Positions 1-5,842 of a stretch of DNA of 6,118 nucleotides are shown one piece after another. The notes beneath the pieces were generated by a model. It did no database searches. It saw only the letters and a list, made by a program, of their open reading frames with translations, and was not told where the DNA came from. Every line of letters begins with the position of its first letter. Position 1 is the stretch's first letter. A program made the translations under genes and the position numbers. Source of the stretch: Ruminococcaceae bacterium UBA1691 (GTDB taxonomy: Bacteria > Bacillota > Clostridia > Oscillospirales > Acutalibacteraceae); assembly GCA_002320555.1 (NCBI GenBank), contig DCJV01000126.1:1-6118 (forward strand). The letters run 5' to 3'.

Positions 1-184
1 ATGATCTTAAAATTTGGTTAATTTATCTATAACAGGCATTGTGAAGGTTTCAGGATTTGAATAGAGATGGGCGCTTGCAATAGAAAAAGATAAAAACTGC
101 AGACCGTTATCGGGGAAAAATGGAAGCAAGGAGCTCCACTTGTTATCTGCCCAATTTTCCCATATGTTACGGTAAAAAATCGAC

Positions 185-213
185 TTGACTTCGCCAGGTG
201 CTTGCGTTATAAT
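185..213 (+). promoter_or_regulatory. Sigma-A promoter of the cold-shock gene
   Basis: TTGACT at 185-190 and TATAAT at 208-213 are separated by exactly 17 bp, a near-consensus vegetative promoter. Transcription would start near 220, giving a leader of about 120 nt before the csp start codon. Long structured leaders are typical of cold-shock genes. Confidence 0.8.
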
Positions 214-241
214 TATTTTGTATTCTAGACACGCATTGATC

Positions 242-297
242 TCACATTTTTGTAAGTCATTGTCCGTTTGATGGTTTACAAAAATGTGATTTTTTTT
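242..297 (+). promoter_or_regulatory. Leader hairpin plus T-tract: putative attenuator or RNA thermoswitch of csp
   Basis: Positions 242-255 and 276-289 are perfect 14-bp inverted repeats with a 20-nt loop, followed directly by eight T (290-297). This is the form of an intrinsic terminator, but it lies between the promoter and the gene. The stem has only three G-C pairs, so its stability should depend strongly on temperature. The core of the 5' arm (246-254) can pair equally well with a second 9-nt copy of its partner, TACAAAAAT, at 312-320, just before the ribosome binding site. The function is inferred. Confidence 0.6.
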
Positions 298-341
298 GGC
301 GCAATATCGGATACAAAAATTTTTTAGGAGGTACCCGCTTT

Positions 342-557
342 ATGAATAACGGTACAGTGAAATGGTTTAACGCAGAAAAGGGCTATGGCTTTATCTCGAA
401 TGATGACGGCGGCGAGGACGTATTCGTGCATTTTTCCGCGATTCAGGTAGATGGCTACAAGACCCTCACCGAGGGCCAGAAGGTCACGTTTGATACGGAG
501 CCCGATCCCAAGGATAGCAGTAAGCTTCGCGCGGCGAATGTGCAGGTTGTCGGCTGA
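342..557 (+). CDS. csp: Cold-shock protein, CspA/CspB family
   Basis: This 71-residue protein is a complete single cold-shock domain, the usual family length. It binds single-stranded RNA and DNA in the cytoplasm and acts as an RNA chaperone and antiterminator. The N-terminal GTVKWFNAEKGYGFI contains the RNP1 motif (K13-G-Y-G-F-I18), and RNP2 is V27-F-V-H-F31; both supply the aromatic nucleic-acid-binding face. The end AANVQVV is also typical. The start is fixed by a strong AGGAGGT at 326-332, nine bases before the ATG. The gene is monocistronic: its own sigma-A promoter lies about 150 bp upstream and a strong terminator lies 82 bp after the stop. The structured leader suggests control at the level of RNA folding. 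Family assignment is firm; the exact paralogue is not determinable. Confidence 0.97.
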   Translation: MNNGTVKWFNAEKGYGFISNDDGGEDVFVHFSAIQVDGYKTLTEGQKVTFDTEPDPKDSSKLRAANVQVVG

Positions 558-597
558 GAAACGGGTATTGAGATTGTTGCAAATATGGATAAGGGTT

Positions 598-622
598 TAG
601 GCCAGCCATAATTGCTGGCTTA
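598..622 (+). other. Hairpin in the csp 3' untranslated region
   Basis: Positions 598-606 and 614-622 form a 9-bp stem (GCCAGC/GCTGGC core plus three outer pairs, one of them G-U) with a 7-nt loop. No T-run follows directly, so it is not a terminator by itself. It could protect the 3' end or be part of a small 3'-derived RNA. Confidence 0.45.
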
Positions 623-639
623 CAAATACTTCTTTTCAA

Positions 640-689
640 GGGTGTGCTACAAAATGTGTATTTTTACATTTTGTACCGCGCCCCTTTTT
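640..689 (+). terminator. Intrinsic terminator of csp
   Basis: Arms 640-657 and 666-683 form an 18-position stem with a single C-C mismatch and two G-U pairs around an 8-nt loop, followed by TTTTT at 685-689. The base of the stem is G-C rich, unlike the leader hairpin. Confidence 0.85.
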
Positions 690-696
690 ATTGATA

Positions 697-726
697 CTGA
701 CAAGCAGAATAGACAATGAATTTAAT
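697..726 (+). promoter_or_regulatory. Possible sigma-A promoter for the unassigned region
   Basis: CTGACA at 697-702 and TTTAAT at 721-726 each match five of six consensus bases, with an 18-bp spacer. They lie just after the csp terminator in AT-rich DNA. A start near 733 would produce an RNA ending at the terminator at 931. AT-rich sequence gives false positives easily. Confidence 0.33.
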
Positions 727-732
727 AAAAAG

Positions 733-931
733 AAATAAAATTGATTATTTTATCATGTGGAAAAAAGGCACACTAAATACAGCTTTTCCCAAAGAGGCTT
801 TATGAAAGGGGGCGGGTAGAATGACGACGCGTATGGATGGCAACGTTCTGTTCGAGGTGCGGGAGAGAAAAGCGCCCTTTTGCGAACAGCGGCTGCTAAG
901 CATCTCTGATTGCTTCAGGGATGCTTTTTTT
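733..931 (+). ncRNA. Candidate structured RNA (small RNA or leader) of unknown family
   Basis: The segment between a possible promoter and a clear terminator folds locally. CTGTTCG (848-854) pairs with CGAACAG (883-889). Inside it GGTGC (856-860) pairs with GCGCC (872-876), with an alternative inner hairpin AAAAG/CTTTT (868-872 with 877-881). The terminator hairpin follows after 9 nt. The total length of about 200 nt fits a small RNA or a riboswitch-like leader. It matches no riboswitch, T-box, 6S, SRP or RNase P signature that I can recall. A 55-codon frame (821-988) crosses the same bases, so a coding origin for part of the pairing cannot be excluded. Confidence 0.3.
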
Positions 932-988
932 ATTTCTTTGGAAAGGAGAAAAGAGGGAATCGCATTCCCAGTCAAAGAGAGGGGTTGA
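821..988 (+). CDS. Small open frame, 55 residues, doubtful
   Basis: The frame starts MTTRMDGNVLFEVRERKAPF and ends FPVKERG. A GGGGGCGGG stretch lies a few bases upstream and could serve as ribosome binding site. Against it, the frame runs straight through the terminator hairpin and its T-tract (898-931), which encodes the stretch around DAFFISL, so full-length translation would require read-through. It has no recognisable domain. It could be a leader peptide in the candidate RNA, or not a gene at all. Confidence 0.2.
   Translation: MTTRMDGNVLFEVRERKAPFCEQRLLSISDCFRDAFFISLERRKEGIAFPVKERG
898..931 (+). terminator. Intrinsic terminator or attenuator
   Basis: Arms 899-909 and 915-925 give an 11-bp stem with one G-U pair and a 5-nt loop, running into a T-tract that ends at 931. 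No recognised gene precedes it, which is the main reason to suspect a short RNA or attenuated leader here. Confidence 0.8.
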
Positions 989-1265
989 AGGATTTGATAA
1001 ATGAAAAACGACAAGCCGAAGACGTACCAGGCTGATTGTCCGCTTTTTGCGCGGAAATGTGCATCTGTTTGTCATCGCATTGGCTTTTTACAGGGCGTCC
1101 TGCCGGCTGGGCTTTTGCCCGGCCACAGCATGGCGGCGCTGCTAGTGTCGGTACTTTTGAGGAGGAGTCCTCCATGCGGATTTTGGAGGCTTAGCTTTCC
1201 GGCGAACGATTTTATGTTGAGAAGGGGGGCACACTATCAGAGAAAAAAGTAATTGAGGGATTATC
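932..1265 (+). other. Region without a recognisable gene
   Basis: All three forward frames are open for long stretches. One ATG-initiated frame spans 1001-1252 (83 residues, start MKNDKPKTYQADC, weak GAAGG upstream), but its composition (many Cys, Arg and Pro) is not convincing. Another frame encodes VRFLRGNVHLFVIALAFY and ends at about 1145 without a proper start. Structural elements are an 8-bp G-C rich hairpin with a TTTT loop at 1105-1124 and a palindrome GGAGGAGTCCTCC at 1161-1173 that contains a Shine-Dalgarno sequence just before an ATG (1174) of a six-codon frame. This may be the leader of the small gene at 1266. Confidence 0.4.
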
Positions 1266-1496
1266 ATGCTTTATCATAAAAATTTTGAATTCTTAGAACA
1301 CGGGCTGTCTGTACGCGTGGTCAGCCGAAAGTCCGGCCGCAGGAGTCTGTTTGGCAGGATGCGGGATGCATTGGCGGAGTCAGCGCCGGCACTTACGATG
1401 GAGGAGATCCAAAAGGACGTTGCACCCGGGCAGGAATTTTCTGCTGCGCTGGCCTGCCTGATCTTCCGGGTTTTGCGCGACAGACGGGGGCAATGA
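1266..1496 (+). CDS. Small basic hypothetical protein, 76 residues
   Basis: This is the most credible coding frame in the unassigned stretch. GAGGGA (1255-1260) sits five bases before the ATG. The N-terminal half is strongly basic (VRVVSRKSGRRSLFGRMR). The C-terminal half looks like amphipathic helices, with LTMEEIQKDVAPGQEF followed by a hydrophobic ALACLIFRVLRDRR. No signal peptide or clear membrane segment is visible. I do not recognise a family. It lies in a possible transcript that ends at the hairpin at 1737-1766, convergent with spoIIE. The basic charge would allow nucleic-acid binding, but that is a guess. It could still be a fortuitous frame. Confidence 0.42.
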   Translation: MLYHKNFEFLEHGLSVRVVSRKSGRRSLFGRMRDALAESAPALTMEEIQKDVAPGQEFSAALACLIFRVLRDRRGQ

Positions 1497-1609
1497 GCAA
1501 AGAAAGGCGCGGATATCCCTTGCAGGAGTGTCCGCAGCAGATTACCTGCCGAGCGGGGAATGAATATAATGCACAAGAAGGAGCTGCTCGCGCAGTTCAA
1601 CCGAAATGA
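1493..1609 (+). CDS. Very small open frame overlapping the 1266 gene, doubtful
   Basis: A 38-codon frame (MSKERRGYPLQECPQQ onward) starts on an ATGA that overlaps the stop of the 76-residue frame, the usual geometry of translational coupling, with a GGGGG run just upstream. It has no recognisable motif. A competing frame from 1560 or 1569 overlaps its end. Confidence 0.15.
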   Translation: MSKERRGYPLQECPQQITCRAGNEYNAQEGAARAVQPK

Positions 1610-1736
1610 TCTGATCCGTTTTTATAGGATCCAATTTTTCGCATGGGCAGCTCTCGTTCTTATCCTGCGGAAAGCGGCGATGGGTGCAGTGCGGCGCAAA
1701 GAAGGCGCTAAACGAAAGCGAACCGTGCAAAAAATG

Positions 1737-1766
1737 AAGCTCTGCGAAGGTTTTTTCGCAGAGCTT
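1737..1766. terminator. Terminator between the convergent units, mainly for spoIIE
   Basis: Arms 1737-1748 and 1755-1766 are a perfect 12-bp inverted repeat with a 6-nt loop. On the reverse strand the stem begins only three bases after the spoIIE stop and is followed by CA and then six T (1734-1729). On the forward strand it is followed by TTG and further T-rich sequence, so it can probably act in both directions. Confidence 0.85.
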
Positions 1767-1769
1767 TTG

Positions 1770-4094
1770 TTAAATATTTTTTGCCACAATTCCTGCCACA
1801 ACCGTGATATCATCCTCATGGCCGTCCGTCCGCCGGCGCGCAGCCTCTTCGGAGATCAGGTCGGTGAGCGACTGCGCGTTTGTCCCTTCGAAGCGGTTTA
1901 GCTCCTCCAGAATCCACCCGGTTCCAGCATCCAGCGCGCCGTCAGAAACAAGCAGGATCAGGTCGCCCGGCTGCAGTCTTGTCTGAAAATCGGAAAAACG
2001 TGCCTCCCGCAGGATTCCCGTCGGCATAGAGGCGCACTCCAGCACCTCGGCCTTCCCCGCACGGCGCAGGAAAGAAGCTGCCGCGCCGGCCTTGCAGATG
2101 GCGCATTGCCCGGAATAAAAATCGAAGCAGGCGAGATCGAGCGTAGCGAACGACTCATCCTCCGATTTTGCGAGAAGGGCGGAATTAACAATTCGCAGGG
2201 CGGTGTCAAAGCCGAGCCCTGCCTTAATCAGCTTGGAAAATAGGCCGCTTGCCATCGCGGCATCCACGGCGGCGCGTCCGCCCGTTCCCATACCGTCGCT
2301 GATGAGCAAAAGCTGCCTTCCGCGCCCGTCGCGGAAGGCTTCAAAGGTGTCCCCACATAAAACGGACTCCCCGCAGGTGCGCTGGCTGGCTCCTGTTCGC
2401 ATCGTAAAGGGTGCTTTTTCGCTGCAGGTCAGATAAAGCTCTCCGCTGATGATCTCCACGCAAGGGGGATCGAACGCCCGGCCGCAGGCCTCCTGAAAAA
2501 GCGCCGGAAGCTCCCGCTGATGGAGCTTTTCCCCGCCCGGCGTGCCGGTGGCCTCGATATGCATCCGTCCGTTTGCATCGAGGCGGCAAACGGTTTCCTG
2601 TATTTTGATCCCAGCCTCCCCCAGTAGGGTTTGCACATGCAAAGCCGTCTCGTCGTCAAAGAGGAGCTCCTCGCCGTAATCAAGGGAAAGGTCCTCCAGC
2701 AGGTCCGCCATCTCGCCAAACTGGTCTCCAATGACCGCGCGCAGGCGGCTCAGGCGGTTCTGGGCGCTAGCGCGTGCGATATGAGCGCTGAAAGCCTTCT
2801 GATAACGTTCGAGCAGGCTGGTCAGCCGGATGCAGCAGCCGGAAAACTGGGCGGGCAGCTTCTCTGGGGACAGGGGCTCTCCTTTTTCCAGCAGCATGTC
2901 GATGCACTGCACCGCCTCCATCGTGTCCGCTTCATTTGTTTCCCAGCAGTGCTCCCGCATACCGCACTGCCCGCAGACAGACTCCCGCACCTGGCCGTGC
3001 AGCGTATGCAGCCCCGGCGCATAAAGCCGCTTGAGGCTCTCCGATACCGCGTCGACGGAGGTGGAAACATAACGCATGCCGGAGGCCGCCGCATGCAGGC
3101 GCGCCGACAGCGCACGGGCAGCATCCTGCGAATGGGCCATGGCGGGGGGATGCAGGACGGCTTCCACCTTATCGATCCATCTGGAGGGCAGAAAGACAAA
3201 AAGGAGGGTGGCAATCGCGGTTTCAATGAGCGTATGGACGGCCTGGGTGCTGCCCCCCTCCAGAATCACCACAACACCGTTGGCCGCGGCGAAGGCCGCG
3301 GCGCAGCCGAATTGTCCCAGTGGGGCAAACAAACCGGCGAGCAGGCCGCCGAACGCATAGGAACCGGTCAGAAAGCGCATCCCTTCCCCAAATCCCATGG
3401 CGACGCCGGCCACAATACCGGCGATGCTGCCGCCCGCCTCCCGCCCACAGCGCGCGCCCAGCAGGATGAGGAGTACCGCAGCGATCCGGGCTGGCGCGAT
3501 CCCACCGATGTCAAAGCCCGCAAGTGCGAAGAGCAGCATGGCGCAGGAGGCCACAATGCAAGCGATCTCCTGTGGGGAGAGGATACGCAGATGGTCGAGC
3601 TGCCTAAGAAGGGAAAAGGAGCGGTAAAAGAAATAGGCGGCGCCCCCGGCAAGAAGTGCCTCCGCTGCGTACAATGCGGCCAGCGCTCCTGTAAGCCCAT
3701 CCGACATGCCGAGCGCAAGCCCGGTGACGAGGCAGCAGGAGGCGGCGGTAACGCAGGAGAGCGCCTGTGAAAGCTTTTCCTTTGTCATCTGCCGGAGCGC
3801 GAAGCTGATGACGGAAGCCGCCACGACGCTTGCGATATAACGCAGCGGCATCTCATCCGCACCGGAAAACAAATAACCGAGGCATGCACCCAGGGAGGCG
3901 GCCAAGATGCCGTCCCGCGGGGCACCCGCGACCAGGGCGACCCCCAGTGGAGCAAAGGAACCGAAGACGGCTGTTTGGGCGAGCGCGAAGCCGGAGACCA
4001 GCGTAAAGGCCTGCCGGAGAAGAAAGCGCGCTGCGGCGGGAATCTCCCGTGGAAACGCACGCATAAAGCTGAGCGCCTGTCCTCTGTTTTTCAT
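1770..4094 (-). CDS. spoIIE: Stage II sporulation protein E (SpoIIE), PP2C-type serine phosphatase
   Basis: This 774-residue membrane phosphatase dephosphorylates the anti-anti-sigma factor SpoIIAA, freeing sigma-F in the forespore, and in Bacillus also interacts with FtsZ at the polar septum. Residues from about 20 to 305 form a multi-spanning membrane domain. The central regulatory region carries a cysteine cluster (C374-x2-C377-x5-C383-W). The C-terminal PP2C domain (about 580-774) keeps the metal-binding acidic motifs: SDGMG with D600, LVSDGALD with D718, and EDDITVV with D761/D762. Bacillus subtilis SpoIIE is 827 residues, so this copy is slightly short but complete. No in-frame start lies just upstream of the ATG and the ribosome binding site is weak (GTGGTG seven bases before it), so translation may be inefficient. 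It is followed at once by a terminator and is not followed by tilS/hpt/ftsH as in Bacillus. Confidence 0.97.
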   Translation of the reverse strand: MKNRGQALSFMRAFPREIPAAARFLLRQAFTLVSGFALAQTAVFGSFAPLGVALVAGAPRDGILAASLGACLGYLFSGADEMPLRYIASVVAASVISFALRQMTKEKLSQALSCVTAASCCLVTGLALGMSDGLTGALAALYAAEALLAGGAAYFFYRSFSLLRQLDHLRILSPQEIACIVASCAMLLFALAGFDIGGIAPARIAAVLLILLGARCGREAGGSIAGIVAGVAMGFGEGMRFLTGSYAFGGLLAGLFAPLGQFGCAAAFAAANGVVVILEGGSTQAVHTLIETAIATLLFVFLPSRWIDKVEAVLHPPAMAHSQDAARALSARLHAAASGMRYVSTSVDAVSESLKRLYAPGLHTLHGQVRESVCGQCGMREHCWETNEADTMEAVQCIDMLLEKGEPLSPEKLPAQFSGCCIRLTSLLERYQKAFSAHIARASAQNRLSRLRAVIGDQFGEMADLLEDLSLDYGEELLFDDETALHVQTLLGEAGIKIQETVCRLDANGRMHIEATGTPGGEKLHQRELPALFQEACGRAFDPPCVEIISGELYLTCSEKAPFTMRTGASQRTCGESVLCGDTFEAFRDGRGRQLLLISDGMGTGGRAAVDAAMASGLFSKLIKAGLGFDTALRIVNSALLAKSEDESFATLDLACFDFYSGQCAICKAGAAASFLRRAGKAEVLECASMPTGILREARFSDFQTRLQPGDLILLVSDGALDAGTGWILEELNRFEGTNAQSLTDLISEEAARRRTDGHEDDITVVAGIVAKNI

Positions 4095-4159
4095 GTTGAA
4101 ACACCACGCTTTGCAAAAGCTGGGCCTGTCCAGCCGCAGGCGGGAGAGGCTCTCCTGTC

Positions 4160-4206
4160 ATTATAGGAGGTGCTTTGCAAAATTTGTGTCGGAACACGAT
4201 GTAGAA
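4160..4206 (-). promoter_or_regulatory. Candidate Spo0A-dependent spoIIE promoter
   Basis: On the reverse strand TATAAT lies at 4165-4160, and CCGACA (four of six matches to TTGACA) lies at 4192-4187, separated by 21 bp. Bacillus spoIIE and spoIIG promoters share this over-long spacing and need Spo0A~P. Two sequences one mismatch from the 0A box TGNCGAA occur on the forward strand: TGTCGGA (4187-4193, overlapping the -35) and TGTAGAA (4200-4206). The start would be near 4153, leaving a leader of about 59 nt. The -10 is firm; the 0A boxes are an inference. Confidence 0.55.
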
Positions 4207-4264
4207 GAAAGGCGCATCCCTTGCTATCTTTTCATTTAATCTATATATTTTCAGATCCGTAAGG

Positions 4265-5794
4265 CTATTTGACGCTTTTTTTGACTGCTTTCTGGGCTTT
4301 GGCGAGGTGAAATAGCCTGTTATTCATCTCCTCCGCTTTCTTGCGCAGCCAGCGTGTTTTTGGCGTTTTGACGGTGGTGCCATCGCTTTCGAAAACCTGC
4401 ACGCTGCGCAGATAGGGCTCCTTCCGGCAGGAGGTGATTGTGATTTTCAGCTTCCGAGTTAGGATGACCCGAAACAGCGCGATTTTCTGAAAGCCAATTA
4501 CAGTGCCTTTGTAAACCTGTTTCCAGCTATCTCCGATCCAGGCCTCAATCGTAAAGGCTTCCACCCGCTGGGAATAGCGCGTGTCCTCCTGCAGGACGAC
4601 CTTGTCGATCAGGGACTCCTGCTTCAAATCGAGCAGAAGCGTATAGCGCTCCGCCTGCTCCAGAGGTGAATAGCAGCCTTCATCCAGACGAAGGCAGTTT
4701 TTGATGGCAAATCCCTCTTTGGCCGCCGGCGCGGTGATGCGCTCGAAGAGCACCTGCTTGGAGAAGGCGGAGGCAAGCCTTCGGCCCAGCTCTGCAAGGC
4801 GGGCGGCGTCCTTTTCGTGGATGAGCCCCCTCTGATCCGGCGGGACGTTCAGGAGCAACAGCGTATTTCCACCCACAGTGGAATAATATAAATGTAGCAG
4901 GTTGTCAATGGAACGGACCTTGCTGTCCTCCCGATGATGATAAAACCAGCCGGGCCGGATGGAAACGTCCGCTTCTGCGGGATACCAAATCAGCTCATCG
5001 TACCCCTCCAGCGCCTGACGACTGCCGAGATCTGCATATGCGATGTCGACCCCTTTTTTGCGAAAGGAGGTATCGTCCGTCTGCTGCGAATGCTTTTCAA
5101 TGGTTTGGGTATCATATGCACACCGCGGCACGACGTTCCATTCAGATAGCCGGGTGATGCCACTCTCGTTGCCGATCCAGCGCACGTCCGGCCCGCAGTT
5201 GGAAATGATGCACCCAGGCTGCAAACGGCGGATGGTCTCGTAATAGCGCTCAAAATCGTATGCCTGCTTCGGCTTCCCGTCCAGATAAGTACCGCACGCG
5301 CCATCAAGCCAAACGGTAAAGATTTCGCCGTAGTTGGTCAGGAGCTCTGTCAGCTGGCCCACATAGAAGTCGTCATAGTCGGGCGTGCCATAGCGCGCGT
5401 CATGCCGGTCCCAAGGGGAGAGGTAAACGCCGAATTTCAACCCGTATTTGGCGCAGGAACGGGAGAGTGCTCCCACAATATCGCCCTTTCCATCTTGATA
5501 GGGGCTGGAGGCAACCGTGTAATCCGTCAGCTTGCTCGGCCAGAGGCAAAAGCCATCGTGATGCTTCGCCGTGAGGATGGCGCCGCGCATTCCTGCATTG
5601 CGCAGCGCACGCACCCATTGATCCGTGTCGAGCTGCGTGGGGCAAAATTGGGAGGGGCTTGCCTTGCCGTCGCTCCACTCCCGATCGAGAAAAGTATTCA
5701 TTCCGAAATGTAAAAACGCGTAAAAGCCGAGCGACTGGATTTCCAGCTGGCGAGGGCTTGGCGTGATCGAAGTATAAAAATCAAGCCGGTCCAT
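4265..5794 (-). CDS. Alpha-L-fucosidase, glycoside hydrolase family 29 (subfamily B-like)
   Basis: The 509-residue enzyme hydrolyses terminal alpha-L-fucosides with retention of configuration. GH29 hallmarks appear in order: ILTAKHHDGFCLWPSK (73-88), GVYLSPWDRH (122-131), the nucleophile motif TVWLDGACG with D164, GPDVRWIGNE (201-210) where E210 is the likely acid/base of subfamily B, YPAEADVSIRPGWFYH (271-286), and LLLNVPPDQRG (313-323). Residues about 375-470 resemble an F5/8 type C (discoidin-like) beta-sandwich; the tail is Lys-rich. There is no signal peptide or lipobox, so it probably works in the cytoplasm on imported fucosylated sugars. The start at 5794 is chosen over an upstream ATG at 5872 because AAAGGAG (5802-5808) lies seven bases before it, and the longer version would begin upstream of the promoter. 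Subfamily B enzymes usually act on alpha-1,3/1,4 fucose; the substrate here is inferred. Confidence 0.95.
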   Translation of the reverse strand: MDRLDFYTSITPSPRQLEIQSLGFYAFLHFGMNTFLDREWSDGKASPSQFCPTQLDTDQWVRALRNAGMRGAILTAKHHDGFCLWPSKLTDYTVASSPYQDGKGDIVGALSRSCAKYGLKFGVYLSPWDRHDARYGTPDYDDFYVGQLTELLTNYGEIFTVWLDGACGTYLDGKPKQAYDFERYYETIRRLQPGCIISNCGPDVRWIGNESGITRLSEWNVVPRCAYDTQTIEKHSQQTDDTSFRKKGVDIAYADLGSRQALEGYDELIWYPAEADVSIRPGWFYHHREDSKVRSIDNLLHLYYSTVGGNTLLLLNVPPDQRGLIHEKDAARLAELGRRLASAFSKQVLFERITAPAAKEGFAIKNCLRLDEGCYSPLEQAERYTLLLDLKQESLIDKVVLQEDTRYSQRVEAFTIEAWIGDSWKQVYKGTVIGFQKIALFRVILTRKLKITITSCRKEPYLRSVQVFESDGTTVKTPKTRWLRKKAEEMNNRLFHLAKAQKAVKKSVK

Positions 5795-5842
5795 TGTAGG
5801 GCTCCTTTCCAACTGCAATTTGAAAATGCGTTGCCATAGGCC

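Larger units (their letters stand above)
7..339 (-). pseudogene. Start-less open frame antisense to the csp promoter/leader (possible gene remnant)
   Basis: The reverse strand is open for about 110 codons, from just after a stop at 340-342 to a TAA at 7-9. No in-frame ATG or GTG opens it, and the only TTG (127-129) and ATG (37-39) lie deep inside. The translation is protein-like: its middle reads APGEVKSIFYRNIWENW and its end reads MPVIDKLTKF. I do not recognise a family. The frame overlaps the csp promoter and leader completely, so it is either the 3' remnant of a gene whose front was replaced by the csp unit, or chance openness in AT-rich DNA. The part covering 7-240 is the most protein-like; the part over the leader hairpin is more likely chance. 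Confidence 0.22.

Noticed and set aside
745..1014. 89-codon reverse open frame
   Set aside because: It overlaps the forward terminator and hairpins, has no supporting ribosome site that I could see and no recognisable motif.
767..1236. Repeated GGCACACTA at 767-775 and 1228-1236
   Set aside because: A single 9-mer repeat within 500 bp has no matching flanks and is compatible with chance.
1613..1637. Small hairpin GATCC/GGATC followed by a T-run
   Set aside because: The five-pair stem with a nine-base loop and two bases before the T-run is too weak to call a terminator.
1560..1901. 113-codon forward frame starting MNIMHKKELLAQFNR, with a possible membrane segment
   Set aside because: It reads through the perfect terminator hairpin at 1737-1766 and 130 bases into the antisense of the spoIIE 3' end. 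Only its first 50 codons could be real and they have no stop of their own.
2631..3770. 379-codon forward open frame
   Set aside because: It lies entirely antisense to spoIIE, whose motifs are unmistakable. The openness follows from GC-rich codon use; the translation is low-quality and has no domain.
5821..5836. CcpA cre-like or LacI-family operator-like sequence TGAAAATGCGTTGCCA just after the fucosidase start of transcription
   Set aside because: It has TG and CA ends, but the internal spacing is two bases longer than cre and several half-site positions do not match.
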